64,000 bases of DNA from Ruminococcus hominis (GCF_014287355.1 NZ_JACOPE010000001.1:2976001-3040000); one strand, 5' to 3'. Numbered from the stretch's first letter, positions 32,476 to 42,083 are shown. Translations and numbers: made by a program. The notes: generated by a model not told the origin, from the letters alone.

Positions 32476-33414
32476 TCACACTCCAGCCTGTGTCATGCGA
32501 TACAAAAGATCATATCCATCGGCATTTGCTTTCATATCCCGGATAAAGGTATGTTTTCCCAACCGGTCTGCCTGCTCCAGAAATCGTTCCAGAAGCACTG
32601 CTCCGCCGCCGATAAACACCGTATAAGTAGATTTTGTATCAATGCCCCGCTCTCGGATGCTGTTCAGAAGATCGGTAACAAAATTCTGAACCATGGTTTC
32701 TACTGCCTGTACAACAGCTTCCTCATAATACTGCGTTTTTCCCTTGATGATACTGTCGATATCTGCCTCCTCCAGAAGCATGTCATATTCACTGTTAATA
32801 CTGGAAATGATATCGTTATACATGGTAATCACACCTTTTTCCAGAGAATCACAATAATCCATATCCGGTCTGCCACTTCTCATCAGAAGATAATCAGAAG
32901 TAAATCCGCCAATATCAATCCCTACGACTTTCGGAATCTCACGGATTTCCATCATCCTCGTCATCATGGCTGCATAATCCTGCGGAAACGCCATTACATT
33001 CTGTATACAGAGGTGATAGACTTTATCGTTGAAGCACAGTTCCTGCACCTTCCCGTCCCCTTTGAAATAGCGTTCATATCTCTCACAAAGCTCTGCAAAA
33101 TGCTTCGGCGGAAGCCCAATCGGAAGTTCCACCTGAATGACATCCTCCGGCTGGATCTGGCTTTTCTGCTCCAGCTCCATTGCAATGGCAAATAAGGTCA
33201 GAATCCAGAATCGGTTCCGGCTGTCCTGCGTCTTGTCCCTCTGGTACGGAATCCGCTTCTCACTAAGGGTATAATACTTTCCCTGATATTTCAGATACTT
33301 CTCTCCCCTGGCAGGCTTTTTATCCTGTTCCGTCAGTCCTGTGGTAAAGATAAAATGACAGGTTTTCATGTTCCGGTTCCCGTGATCCACGGCTACTCTT
33401 AATTTTTTAATCAT
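32476..33414 (-). CDS. ParM/StbA-like actin ATPase
   Basis: About 312 residues from ATG 33414 (AAAGGAGTG); the open frame starts 150 bases earlier in AT-rich non-coding DNA. Actin-fold motifs: phosphate 1 VAVDHGNRNMKT, phosphate 2 VVGIDIGGFTSDYLLM (about 165-180), adenosine site FIGGGAVLLERFL (about 272-284). ParM filaments push replicon copies apart. Presence on an integrative element suggests that the excised circle replicates and is segregated. Confidence 0.85.
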   Translation of the reverse strand: MIKKLRVAVDHGNRNMKTCHFIFTTGLTEQDKKPARGEKYLKYQGKYYTLSEKRIPYQRDKTQDSRNRFWILTLFAIAMELEQKSQIQPEDVIQVELPIGLPPKHFAELCERYERYFKGDGKVQELCFNDKVYHLCIQNVMAFPQDYAAMMTRMMEIREIPKVVGIDIGGFTSDYLLMRSGRPDMDYCDSLEKGVITMYNDIISSINSEYDMLLEEADIDSIIKGKTQYYEEAVVQAVETMVQNFVTDLLNSIRERGIDTKSTYTVFIGGGAVLLERFLEQADRLGKHTFIRDMKANADGYDLLYRMTQAGV

Positions 33415-33449
33415 AATGATTTCACTCCTTTGTATTTGATACTTATTCT

Positions 33450-33470
33450 GTACGTAGGAGGTACCTAGAG
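33450..33470. repeat. Direct repeat upstream of parM-like gene
   Basis: GTACGTAGGAG (33450-33460) is followed at once by GTACCTAGAG (33461-33470). Position in front of parMR fits a small parC/operator site for the ParR-like protein. Confidence 0.45.
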
Positions 33471-33631
33471 TGCAACTCTTTATAATCCATTTTCTTATTT
33501 TACCAATCAAAAAATTCAAAAAACAAAAATTAAAAATTATCTTTTTTAATTTTTTAAATAAATGCAACCGTTACAATATTTACTGTGTATCTTATTACAA
33601 AGGGAACCTTGGAAAGGAGTCGTGTACATAT

Positions 33632-34132
33632 ATGAAGGCTTATAAAAAAATAATCAGTTTTATCCTAACACTCGTTATGATGCTGTCGCTAAGTGTTAAT
33701 GTTTTTGCAGCAGAGCCACTTACAGATGACCCTAATATGATTGAATGGAAGTACACTGTGTTTGCTGACGAAAGCCTGCAGAAAGTTGTTGAAGAAGGTG
33801 TTATTCCAAATGCATATGCCCGATATACTTGGCGCGGAATCACATTGAAAAATGGCGAAGTCGCCATATTAACACCATCAAATAACAGTATGGGACTTTA
33901 TTGTAATAGCGGCAGATACATAACTATAAATTACACTTTGAGCCGTTCTGCTTTTCATCGTTCAAGAGTACGCGCATACGTAGCTGGACCTTCATCAGAA
34001 TTTGTGCGTGAGATTACAGCAAGTGGTTTGCGTTCAGGATTTACGACACAGGCAACAGATTACTATTACGGCATGGTAACTAATCTGTCCTCTGATGCCT
34101 TTACAATCAAATCATTTTCTATTACATTTTAA
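33632..34132 (+). CDS. Secreted protein of unknown function
   Basis: 166 residues from ATG 33632 (GGAAAGGAG). Signal peptide: basic MKAYKK, hydrophobic residues 8-22, cleavage expected after VFA near residue 26. The mature part is beta-rich with many Tyr, Ser, Thr and Arg (SRSAFHRSRVRAYVAGPSSEF). No sorting signal for the sortase encoded nearby. Followed by a sigma/anti-sigma pair, which may control it. Confidence 0.7.
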   Translation: MKAYKKIISFILTLVMMLSLSVNVFAAEPLTDDPNMIEWKYTVFADESLQKVVEEGVIPNAYARYTWRGITLKNGEVAILTPSNNSMGLYCNSGRYITINYTLSRSAFHRSRVRAYVAGPSSEFVREITASGLRSGFTTQATDYYYGMVTNLSSDAFTIKSFSITF

Positions 34133-34281
34133 TAGTGGAAAATATTTCAAGTGCTGGTGAGTACTTATCCTGATTTTAATTGAAGCTTTTTAACTTGGTT
34201 TCTCGGTTCCCTTTTTTGAAAATACACATTCCCATTATTAAACCACTGCTATAGTATTCACTGAATTTATGAGGTAGAAGC

Positions 34282-34875
34282 ATGTTATTTAACATAGATG
34301 AGAAACAACTGATGCTCGAACTAAAAAATAAAGATGAGCGCGCTTTAAAAATATGTATGAACAAATACTACAGATATGTTGTATACATAGTCGAGAATAT
34401 TATTGGAAGTGCTTTGCCATATGAAGACAAGGAGGAGGTCGTGTCTAATGTTTTTGTAGCTCTATGGAATTACAGTGCAGATTTAGATACAGATAACTAC
34501 AGCACATTCAAACCCTATTTAGGAACAATCGCAAGAAACATGGCAAAAAACGCATTACGAAAAACCTCTAAGATGCATTTTGAAAATTACGAAGATGCGT
34601 TTCAGGTTGGAACGAACGAACATATTGAATACGGGCCGTTAAAAGAAGAAGTAATCAAATGCTTAAAAGAAAGCATATATGAACTATCAGTTGACGAAAG
34701 AAAATGTTTTATCTCGTACTACTATTACACTAAGACAATCGCTGTAATAGCAGAAGAAACCGGATTAAAAGAATCTACAGTAAAATCCAAACTGTTACGC
34801 GGACGTAAAAAATTAAAACTAAAAATGGAAAAGAAGGGATTTAGATATGAAGACTGTAAAATTTTCTTTGAATGA
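34282..34875 (+). CDS. ECF-type RNA polymerase sigma factor
   Basis: 197 residues. Region 2 (MNKYYRYVVYIVENIIGSA, KEEVVSNVFVALWNYSADLD, FKPYLGTIARNMAKNALRK) and region 4 (YELSVDERKCFISYYYYTKTIAVIAEETGLKESTVKSKLLRGRKKLK). GAGGTAGAAGC precedes the ATG. Overlaps the membrane anti-sigma gene by 29 bases. AT-rich compared with neighbours, so it and its partners look like a separate import. Confidence 0.85.
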   Translation: MLFNIDEKQLMLELKNKDERALKICMNKYYRYVVYIVENIIGSALPYEDKEEVVSNVFVALWNYSADLDTDNYSTFKPYLGTIARNMAKNALRKTSKMHFENYEDAFQVGTNEHIEYGPLKEEVIKCLKESIYELSVDERKCFISYYYYTKTIAVIAEETGLKESTVKSKLLRGRKKLKLKMEKKGFRYEDCKIFFE

Positions 34876-35653
34876 GTTAATGAGTGAAATTGATGAATCT
34901 TTTATTGAGGAAGTGTATTTTCATGATTGCAATAAAATACTGAAAAAATATTCCAAACAAAAGATACGTCAAAATGTATTTTGTAAAACAGCTTCAAAAC
35001 ATAAGCCTTTAAAGTTCACTTATAGAACTGCAATTATTGTAACTGTGGTTTCAGTGTTTTTGTGTATGCCTGTATATGCTGCAATCAGTCATCTGTTAAC
35101 ATCGGCTTTAATTGATGACAGCAATCGACATTTAATCGGGACAGAAACCAATGATAGAAGCTACATCATATTAAAAGACGGTGTATATACCAATGAAAAT
35201 GGGAAAGTTGTTGATATTGAGGAATTAGCCAAATCTTCATCAGAATTTCCTGAAAGCAGAATTGTTAAAAGCAGTCTGATGCCTAATTTCATACCATCAT
35301 CAATAGTAGAGATTCCTACTGATAAATCAGATGAAATGTATATCATTCCAGAAATAATTCTAATCAACAATTCACTTTGTGTACTTACACAAGACAATGG
35401 AAAGGGATGGGAACTAACTGATAAAGATAATATAGTCATTTCGTTTGATAAATATAAATCAGACATTACAGTATCCCAAGATTTGATTATCGGTTATGTA
35501 AAAGACGGGATAATGTATGAAGGAGAAGTGTTCGATGAACTGAGTGGAAAATATAGTTTCTCACCAGATGAAAAAGGGGAATATTTTTTCTATCTGCTTA
35601 GCGGAAGTTCCGATTATCTATCTCTTAAAAGCGGTAATCTGGAGGTAAATTAA
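34847..35653 (+). CDS. Probable membrane anti-sigma factor
   Basis: 268 residues, start inside the sigma gene with GAAGGG upstream. Cytoplasmic N-terminus of about 58 residues (FSLNELMSEIDESFIEEVYFHD), one membrane helix (TAIIVTVVSVFLCMPVYAAI, about 62-82) and a 185-residue extracytoplasmic domain rich in Asp, Ser and Ile. Single-pass proteins in this position normally hold the ECF factor until an envelope signal arrives. Domain family not recognised. Confidence 0.7.
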   Translation: MKTVKFSLNELMSEIDESFIEEVYFHDCNKILKKYSKQKIRQNVFCKTASKHKPLKFTYRTAIIVTVVSVFLCMPVYAAISHLLTSALIDDSNRHLIGTETNDRSYIILKDGVYTNENGKVVDIEELAKSSSEFPESRIVKSSLMPNFIPSSIVEIPTDKSDEMYIIPEIILINNSLCVLTQDNGKGWELTDKDNIVISFDKYKSDITVSQDLIIGYVKDGIMYEGEVFDELSGKYSFSPDEKGEYFFYLLSGSSDYLSLKSGNLEVN

Positions 35654-35778
35654 ATGTTGCTTTTGCGGGACTTCAGCATACCAATTAACTTTAGTATAAG
35701 GACGGGAAGACCTCTTCCGTACAGGAATAGGTCTTCTTGCTGTCTCCGTGCATGCTTTAAAGTATAAATAGGCTTTAA

Positions 35779-36058
35779 TCTGGATACAATTTCAACTGCA
35801 TCGTTGATACACGCTGTGTTTATCTCGTTTACTGTATCATTCATAAGAATTTAATTGGTTATGTTTATTGTGATGATAGAGTAGCCTTTGTTTTGAACAT
35901 CTTCCTTGAAAGATTTGTAAACGATACTGTAGATTATCATATTCATTATGTCGGCGTAGATTCTTTAGATGAAGAATGTATTGAATGCAGAAAATACTCT
36001 GATTATTGTGAACATATTTTACCTGCTTTCTGGATAGATGACGATTTTTGTGAATAAT
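35779..36058 (+). pseudogene. Possible gene remnant, no start
   Basis: An open frame without a start codon in reach encodes a plausible protein piece (RVAFVLNIFLERFVNDTVDY, then ECIECRKYSDYCEHILPAFW) and stops at 36058. Codon use looks coding. On the minus strand 35650-35844 another short frame exists, also without a binding site. The region 35660-36200 is best read as debris of one or two genes. Confidence 0.3.
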
Positions 36059-36230
36059 GAAACACTGGTGTTTGGTTATTCAAAATTTAAGCTGATAGAT
36101 ACTGGTGTTAAGTATATTAATCCGAAGCATTTTTCCGTAAAAAACTTTGTAAAGTATTGCAGATTCAATAAAGAGTGAAATTACAGTAAAATAAAAGATA
36201 GTTTTTTCGTTCCTTTGTTATGCCATTGTT

Positions 36231-36647
36231 CTACGCCGGAATCTTTTCTGCCATCTCCGGCAGGCACTTCTCAAATAATTCCCGATATCTTCGATACCCT
36301 TCATCCCGGAGTGGACCTTGCAGTGATGTCAGAGACCAAAGGAGAAGCTCTTCCTCTTCCACAGCATACGGAGAGGTATAGACAAATTTTTTCCCGTCAA
36401 AATGCGGTTTTGATAACTTCAGTATTTCCGTAATCTCTCCTTTTGTTTCCGCCTGCATAATCATTTCCACTTTCTTCCGATGGAACTCGCAGACGATGCT
36501 CTCCAGAAATCCCTGCTTCAGATAAAATTCCGCCCTTCTATAAAGTTTTACAAGAGCCTCCACTCTTTCATCAAATAACTTGTCCTTTTCACTGACTATC
36601 ATCTGTGCCAGTGCGTTTGCATGTTCCATAACCAATGCTGTTCCCAT
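36231..36647 (-). CDS. Uncharacterised protein at end of the recombination operon
   Basis: 138 residues from ATG 36647 (GGGAGGAAA); ATG 36677 is less likely. Helical, soluble; no family recognised (EALVKLYRRAEFYLKQGFLE in the middle). Lies 63 bp after the sortase gene and is the last gene of the minus-strand operon. Confidence 0.55.
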   Translation of the reverse strand: MGTALVMEHANALAQMIVSEKDKLFDERVEALVKLYRRAEFYLKQGFLESIVCEFHRKKVEMIMQAETKGEITEILKLSKPHFDGKKFVYTSPYAVEEEELLLWSLTSLQGPLRDEGYRRYRELFEKCLPEMAEKIPA

Positions 36648-36709
36648 TACATTTCCTCCCATAATAAAAGCTGGCATAAGAAATTTCTTCTCACACCAGC
36701 ACGATTCTT

Positions 36710-37492
36710 TTATTCCTCTGTGATGATCTCACTGCTTAATTTTCCATGTACCAGATAGCGATAATTCCGTCTGGAATTGACACAGGTAGACAGCGTAACT
36801 ATCCGATCCGTTGCCGACAGCTCGGTGCCGGTATCATAATCCCTATAAGAAGACACCGTATCCAGAAACGTCTGAAAATCTTCCGCTTCCGGGAAATGAT
36901 ACCTATATCCCTCACTTCCGGTTCTTCCCGCATAGCAGGAAAAGATACGATACTTGAGGATCTTGTCCGGCAAATAGAGATAAAACTCCGGATGTTGTTC
37001 AAATAGCTCTTTGTCTTGGTACTTATCCAGAGTTCCGAACATGCTCCCGTTTTTCATATTATGCCCGTACACGATCGTATTCTGATCCGTAAAGTCCGGC
37101 TGATTATGGCAGTCCACAAAGATGCTCCCGTTGATATTGGATTCTCCCGAAAAAAGGTGATGAAGATAATATGCATTATCTTTCCCCTGTACCACCGGAT
37201 AACTAATATCCAGTGCCGGAATCTGAATCCACGCTATGACATCCGGATTAACCGCTTTTAAACCTGCAAAATCAATTTCTAGATACCTATTCTTAGGTTC
37301 CTCCTTTTCTTTCTCAGACTCCGGTGATTCTTCTTCCTCTGGTTCCTGAACATATTCCTGCAGTTTCTCGTAACTTACGTCCCCTTTCTGATACTTCAGA
37401 TAAGCACCAAAGAGTTTTCCTGCCGCTGCGAGAAAAACAAGCAACAGGCAGATAATGAGTCCTGCAAGAACCGTATTTCCTTTTTTTCTCAT
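36710..37492 (-). CDS. srtB: Class B sortase
   Basis: 260 residues. N-terminal membrane anchor (residues 9-27), Glu-rich linker (about 50-66), catalytic domain with His in IVYGHNMKNGSMFG, Cys about 237 in TLSTC and Arg in NSRRNYRYLVHGKL. Class B features are the long beta6-beta7 loop and the YGHNM site. Sortases of this type in conjugative elements anchor surface proteins or pilus-like adhesins; no substrate is in the window. Start overlaps the primase stop (ATGA). Confidence 0.92.
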   Translation of the reverse strand: MRKKGNTVLAGLIICLLLVFLAAAGKLFGAYLKYQKGDVSYEKLQEYVQEPEEEESPESEKEKEEPKNRYLEIDFAGLKAVNPDVIAWIQIPALDISYPVVQGKDNAYYLHHLFSGESNINGSIFVDCHNQPDFTDQNTIVYGHNMKNGSMFGTLDKYQDKELFEQHPEFYLYLPDKILKYRIFSCYAGRTGSEGYRYHFPEAEDFQTFLDTVSSYRDYDTGTELSATDRIVTLSTCVNSRRNYRYLVHGKLSSEIITEE

Positions 37493-38709
37493 GATTGTTC
37501 TCCTTTCGGAAGAGCCGAAGTCTGTGCCCCGGTTCCTTCCTTCTGTTTGATGGCGGCTAAATAGTCATCAATCCCCTTGTGTTTCCCGTTCCACTCCCCG
37601 CTCTCGTCCATATCCCAGACCATCCGGTTCATCGGCAGGGAAAGCTCCCGGCAGATTTCATAGACCTTATTGCAGCCGTTCTGGATAATCCTCCGTTTCT
37701 CCGCCTTATGCTGGCAGATAACAGGGGAACGCTCAAAACAGACCGCACACTTACTGTCATGCTTATTGCAGGCTACTTTCATCTTCTTATCCATGTCATA
37801 CGCCTCCAAAAGCTGTTTCATCCCATATCCTTTCATCCGCTCCAGCACCGGTTTCAGATTCCGGTACTGGTTCACTCCGGCAACGCACACAAAGGTAGCG
37901 CCGGACAGATAATGGGCTATGGTCCCTTTTAAGGCTCCTTCGGTCAGATAGACACGTTCTGCGGCAAGATCACCGATCACATGTACCGGACTTCCGGAGG
38001 AAACTCCCTGGTCATAATTGACACTGGACAGCCAGATATATTTTTTCGTGTCAGTCACATGATCTACCCGGATCTGAAAACCCTGGATGAACCCGTCCAA
38101 AGAAACTATGGGAATCAGGATTCCTGAGTTTTCTGCTTTGAAGTTAATCGTCCAGTTTCCGTCTGTATCCCGGTAGAATCCCGGCACGCCTTTCACCATA
38201 TATCCTTCTTCTGCCAGCCTTTTGACCAGCTTCTTCATTCCAAACAGCGGGACACTCCGGTAACGCTGTGCTTCGATCTGTTCCGGTTTTAATCCTCGTC
38301 TTTGCAGATCCTCCTGATGCTTCCTGTTAAGCGTGAGCATGGACAGCATTCTCTGATACGTCCGGTGGATTTCCTCTATGGGTGCAAGCTCTGCCGTTGC
38401 CTTTTCTTCCTGTACCGGCGTTGCTTTGATATAATCCGTCCGGTATTCTCCTTTTCCTAATGCTTCCCGGATCTGCTGATTTGCTTCGGAGAGTGTAACA
38501 TTGTGCAAATCCGCATAAAGCTTCAGCATCCCCCCGGACGCATCACAGCGGTTGCACCGGAATACATTCTTTTCCACATTGATATTCAGTTTTCCATGCG
38601 TCTCTCCACAAAACGGGCAGTCATAATAGTTTCCCCGCCGCTTTCTGAGATGCAGCACCTGCACCACATCCAGTATTCCATAATCAAACCCAGACATATC
38701 ATAATACAT
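37489..38709 (-). CDS. CHC2-zinc-finger DNA primase
   Basis: 406 residues. Zinc ribbon CPFCG ... CNRCDASGG at about 38-63, with the ribbon helix after it. A Toprim-like part follows at about 230-310 (VYLTEGALKGTIAHYLSGATFVCVAGVNQ, LLEAYDMDKK), including the catalytic Glu and D-x-D. A second Cys/His cluster CNKHDSKCAVCFERSPVICQH lies at about 316-337 and is not part of ordinary DnaG. Probably makes primers for replication of the element. Confidence 0.85.
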   Translation of the reverse strand: MYYDMSGFDYGILDVVQVLHLRKRRGNYYDCPFCGETHGKLNINVEKNVFRCNRCDASGGMLKLYADLHNVTLSEANQQIREALGKGEYRTDYIKATPVQEEKATAELAPIEEIHRTYQRMLSMLTLNRKHQEDLQRRGLKPEQIEAQRYRSVPLFGMKKLVKRLAEEGYMVKGVPGFYRDTDGNWTINFKAENSGILIPIVSLDGFIQGFQIRVDHVTDTKKYIWLSSVNYDQGVSSGSPVHVIGDLAAERVYLTEGALKGTIAHYLSGATFVCVAGVNQYRNLKPVLERMKGYGMKQLLEAYDMDKKMKVACNKHDSKCAVCFERSPVICQHKAEKRRIIQNGCNKVYEICRELSLPMNRMVWDMDESGEWNGKHKGIDDYLAAIKQKEGTGAQTSALPKGEQS

Positions 38710-38725
38710 CCCGGTCTCTTCCTCC

Positions 38726-38757
38726 TTTCCCCCGCAGAAAAAAGCTCTCTGCGGGGT
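38726..38757 (-). other. Hairpin in front of the primase binding site
   Basis: Minus strand CCCCGCAG pairs with CTGCGGGG around an AGAGCTTTTTT-like loop. No T-run follows; instead GAAAGGAGGAA (binding site of the primase) starts at once, so it may tune translation or RNA processing. Confidence 0.5.
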
Positions 38758-38763
38758 TCTTCC

Positions 38764-39711
38764 TTAACCAGCCATCGGCATTGCTTTTTGTAAAATTACC
38801 TTTGCTGCCGCCGGAACCAGATTGTTCGGTCCGGAATATTGCTCGGCAAACCACTGGATCGTTGACGGGCTTTCAACTGCCACCTGTCCCATGGTCTTTC
38901 CGCCGTATTTTCCCTTTCCCGGAATCACAGTCCCGACTGCCATTTCATAGTTCATGTGTTTCATCAGTTCTTCTACCGGAAGGGACGTATCCAGATTCTG
39001 TAATGCTCCCTGCAGCATCTGTCCGGTCTTTGGCGGCGTAGAGGCAGCCGGAGCGGAACCGTAGCCAGGCATTTGTCCACTGCCATGGTAAATGGTGCTT
39101 CCCGCCGCCTGTGCCTGCTGATAGAACTGATTCATCATCTGCTGGCCTGCATATTCCGGCTGACCTGGCATCTCTCCATAAGTTGGCATAGGGGCATTTG
39201 GCATGACACCCGAATCCGGCATGGCTGCATTTTCCATGGCACCTGAATCCGGCATCTGTGGATTCTGATATGGAATTCCGGCATCTACCTGTGCAGGATC
39301 ATTTTCCTCTCCCACATCCGCAAACTGCACACCATATCCGGCATCCGATAATGCCCTTCCTACGGCTGCTGTTTCTGCCATTTCCAGAAATTTGTCTCCA
39401 AACTTCGGGTCATCGCTCCGGAATTTCTGCGAAAAGGAATTGGCTACATAATTGTCTTCCTGATCACATTTATCCAGATAGATACGTGCTTCCACAACTG
39501 CCATGTTCTCTGTGAAAGTGATAATCCGGCTGATGATCTTTCCTGCCGGATTGACCAGACGAAACCATAGCTTCCGGTATTTCACATCCAGATAAAGCTG
39601 CTCCTCCTGCCCTTCTTCTCCAATCTTTCTTGCCAGTTCCATCGGATGGAAGCCATCCACACGGTTCAAAGCGGCAACTGCCTCTGATTTCTTATACAAT
39701 AATTCTTTCAT
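38764..39711 (-). CDS. Probable single-strand annealing protein (ERF/Rad52-like)
   Basis: 315 residues, AAAGGAGCAG site. N-terminal 130 residues: LYLDVKYRKLWFRLVNPAGKI, then FLEMAETAAVGRALSDAGYG, which resembles the ETxAxGRALxxAGxG motif of ERF/Sak-type annealing proteins. Central low-complexity Met/Pro/Gly/Gln region (about 140-240). C-terminal GKYGGKTMGQVAVESPSTIQWFAEQY resembles the short tail domain found on some exonucleases. Next to YqaJ and RecD genes it would form an exonuclease-annealase recombination pair. Moderate certainty. Confidence 0.65.
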   Translation of the reverse strand: MKELLYKKSEAVAALNRVDGFHPMELARKIGEEGQEEQLYLDVKYRKLWFRLVNPAGKIISRIITFTENMAVVEARIYLDKCDQEDNYVANSFSQKFRSDDPKFGDKFLEMAETAAVGRALSDAGYGVQFADVGEENDPAQVDAGIPYQNPQMPDSGAMENAAMPDSGVMPNAPMPTYGEMPGQPEYAGQQMMNQFYQQAQAAGSTIYHGSGQMPGYGSAPAASTPPKTGQMLQGALQNLDTSLPVEELMKHMNYEMAVGTVIPGKGKYGGKTMGQVAVESPSTIQWFAEQYSGPNNLVPAAAKVILQKAMPMAG

Positions 39712-39794
39712 TCTCTGCTCCTTTCATTTAGAAAAGCAGACGTTCCCCTATATAAGAGTAATAGTCCGCTTATTTCAAAAATTGAAAAATATTT

Positions 39795-42032
39795 TTAAAC
39801 AACAAGTTTTAACTGCTCCATTTCCGGTTTCTGTTCACTCTGATACTGATCGTAATACTGTACGATCCGCTCACTCAGAATGGTGTTCCTTGTCCCGCTG
39901 TCATCCGTATGGATTGCCTGACAGACTGCAGCCCATTCCCCTACCAGATAAACCTTGCTTTTCGCTCTGGTCACTCCGGTATAGAGAATATTGCGCTTCA
40001 GCATCATATAAAAGGCTTTTACCCAAGGGATGATGACAACCGGACATTCGGAACCCTGTGCCTTATGGATGGTTGTTGCGTTAGCATGTTCGATCATTTC
40101 CATCTGGTCAGCTTCATATTGCACCTGCCGCCCATCCGGGAATCCGATCACTGCCCTGGCATTTCCATCCTCATCCGTGATACAGTCCAGTATCCTGCCC
40201 AGATCGCCGTTACTCGCCATCTCGGTATTTTTATTCTGTAAAATCTTATCGCCAACCCGGAACACCTGACTGCCGATATGCAGTTCCTTCTTCCCTGCGA
40301 TTGGCGGATTTACAAAATCCTCCAGAGATTTGTTCAATTCATCCACTCCGGCAGCACTGCGTTTCCGATACGGAGTCAGGATCTGTACCTGATCCATGCC
40401 GTTTTTTGCAATCTCGTCCAGATAAATCCTCCGGACAATCTCTGCCGCTTCATCTGCTCCTTTACAGGCAATGAACTGAAAATCCTCCCCAAAGCTCAGA
40501 TTAGTCTTATTCTCCTGCATCAGTTTTGCATTATAAGGTATGCTGCTCAAAGCGCCCTGCCGGTAAACCAGATCCAGTACCGTGACCGGAATCAGCCCGC
40601 AGGCAATCAGTTGCCGGAACACATCCCCGGCTCCTACGGATGGAAGCTGGTTCTTATCCCCGACTAAAAGGACTCTGGCATGTCTGCTAACCCGCCGGAA
40701 AAATTCATAGGCAAGATGCATGTCCACCATGGACACCTCATCTACATTTAGAAATCCGGCAGACAGGTACTCAAAATCCGGTTCAAAATCCGTATCATCT
40801 CCCAAAAGCCCCAGGGCCAGATGCATCGTGGATGCATTTTCACAGCCGGTACTCTCCACCATACGTCTTGCCGCACGTCCGGTCGGAGCCATAAGCTGTA
40901 CCTCTGACCTGCATAACGCCTGATGGATATAGAGAATCACCTTGAGAACCGTTGTCTTTCCGGTTCCGGGACCTCCGGTAATAATACTGATGGGATGTGC
41001 AAACACCATCCGCACTGCCTGTTTCTGTGTTTCTGACAGCGTGATCCCCAGTGTCTTCTGTGCCTTTTCCAGCTCCGGTTCAATGGACAGCAAAACCGGC
41101 TTCTCCAAAAGCCGTCTGGCTATCATGGAAGCGGTCTGTGTTTCTTCTTCATACTGCCGGATAGAATAGATCCGTTCTTCCTCCACAACAATGCTTTTTT
41201 GCAGCACCAGCCGGTAAAGCACCTGACTGACATCCTGCTCCGATACTGCCATGACCTGCAGATCCCGGTTCAGTATTTCCAGTGCTTCCCTGATAACCTC
41301 CTGACGCTGCTTAAACAGATGTCCTTCTTTCATTGCCTGATTCATGATATGTCCGATGCACCCGGATATCCGCATGGGATCATTGAGTGCACAGCAGCAC
41401 TGTCTTCCGATCGCATCCACAGTCAGAAACCCGAAGCCTTTGACTGCACTCAGCATGTAAGGGCGGTGCCGGATAATATCCACCGATTCATTTCCGAATT
41501 TCTTCAGAATCATATTCACTTTTTTGGGTGTTACCTTAAAAGGCGCCAGAAACGTCATCAGTTCCCGGAACACCTGGTTTTTTCCATAGGACTCCACAAT
41601 AGCAGCCAGCTTCTTCTCGGAAATTCCACGGATCTTCAAGAGTTCCTGCGGGTTGTTTTCCATGATTTCCAGTGTCTGAAGCCCAAACTTCCGGAAAATA
41701 GTATCTGCCATCTTGGGACCGATACCTTTGATTGCACCGGAAGAAAGGTATCCTAAGATACCCTCCTTTGTCCGTGGTACAACCTCCATGAAATTTTCCA
41801 CCTGATACTGAGTTCCATGCTCTCCGCTCTCCCATCTGCCTTCCATCTCAAGCTCAATCTCGTCTGTAAGCGGAAGACCGAATCCAATCGCTGAGAAGCC
41901 GATGATATTCCGGGATGCCAGATATTTGTCTCTGGCTGACAGGGGGACAGACGTATCCTGTGTGGTGAATATGGCAATCGTATACCCATTCTCCTCATTC
42001 TGGAAAATCTTATGTTTAAATCTGCACCTCAT
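39795..42032 (-). CDS. RecD2-like SF1 DNA helicase
   Basis: 745 residues, GGAGGG site. N-terminal OB-like part, two helix-hairpin-helix repeats (GAIKGIGPKMADTIFRKFG, IRGISEKKLAAIVESYG), Walker A GGPGTGKTT (about 355-363), Walker B-like NVDEVSMVD, motif III LLVGDKNQLPSVGAGD and a C-terminal motif (ATTIHKAQGSE) typical of RecD2/TraA helicases. A 5'-3' helicase for processing the element's DNA. Confidence 0.92.
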   Translation of the reverse strand: MRCRFKHKIFQNEENGYTIAIFTTQDTSVPLSARDKYLASRNIIGFSAIGFGLPLTDEIELEMEGRWESGEHGTQYQVENFMEVVPRTKEGILGYLSSGAIKGIGPKMADTIFRKFGLQTLEIMENNPQELLKIRGISEKKLAAIVESYGKNQVFRELMTFLAPFKVTPKKVNMILKKFGNESVDIIRHRPYMLSAVKGFGFLTVDAIGRQCCCALNDPMRISGCIGHIMNQAMKEGHLFKQRQEVIREALEILNRDLQVMAVSEQDVSQVLYRLVLQKSIVVEEERIYSIRQYEEETQTASMIARRLLEKPVLLSIEPELEKAQKTLGITLSETQKQAVRMVFAHPISIITGGPGTGKTTVLKVILYIHQALCRSEVQLMAPTGRAARRMVESTGCENASTMHLALGLLGDDTDFEPDFEYLSAGFLNVDEVSMVDMHLAYEFFRRVSRHARVLLVGDKNQLPSVGAGDVFRQLIACGLIPVTVLDLVYRQGALSSIPYNAKLMQENKTNLSFGEDFQFIACKGADEAAEIVRRIYLDEIAKNGMDQVQILTPYRKRSAAGVDELNKSLEDFVNPPIAGKKELHIGSQVFRVGDKILQNKNTEMASNGDLGRILDCITDEDGNARAVIGFPDGRQVQYEADQMEMIEHANATTIHKAQGSECPVVIIPWVKAFYMMLKRNILYTGVTRAKSKVYLVGEWAAVCQAIHTDDSGTRNTILSERIVQYYDQYQSEQKPEMEQLKLVV

Positions 42033-42083
42033 TGTTTATATCCCTCCAGCTTTTTATCCGCATCCGTTCATTTGGTTTTCTCA

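Noticed and set aside
33415..33567. 50-residue extension of the ParM-like protein
   Set aside because: AT-rich non-coding composition and the direct repeat lie there; AAAGGAGTG marks ATG 33414.
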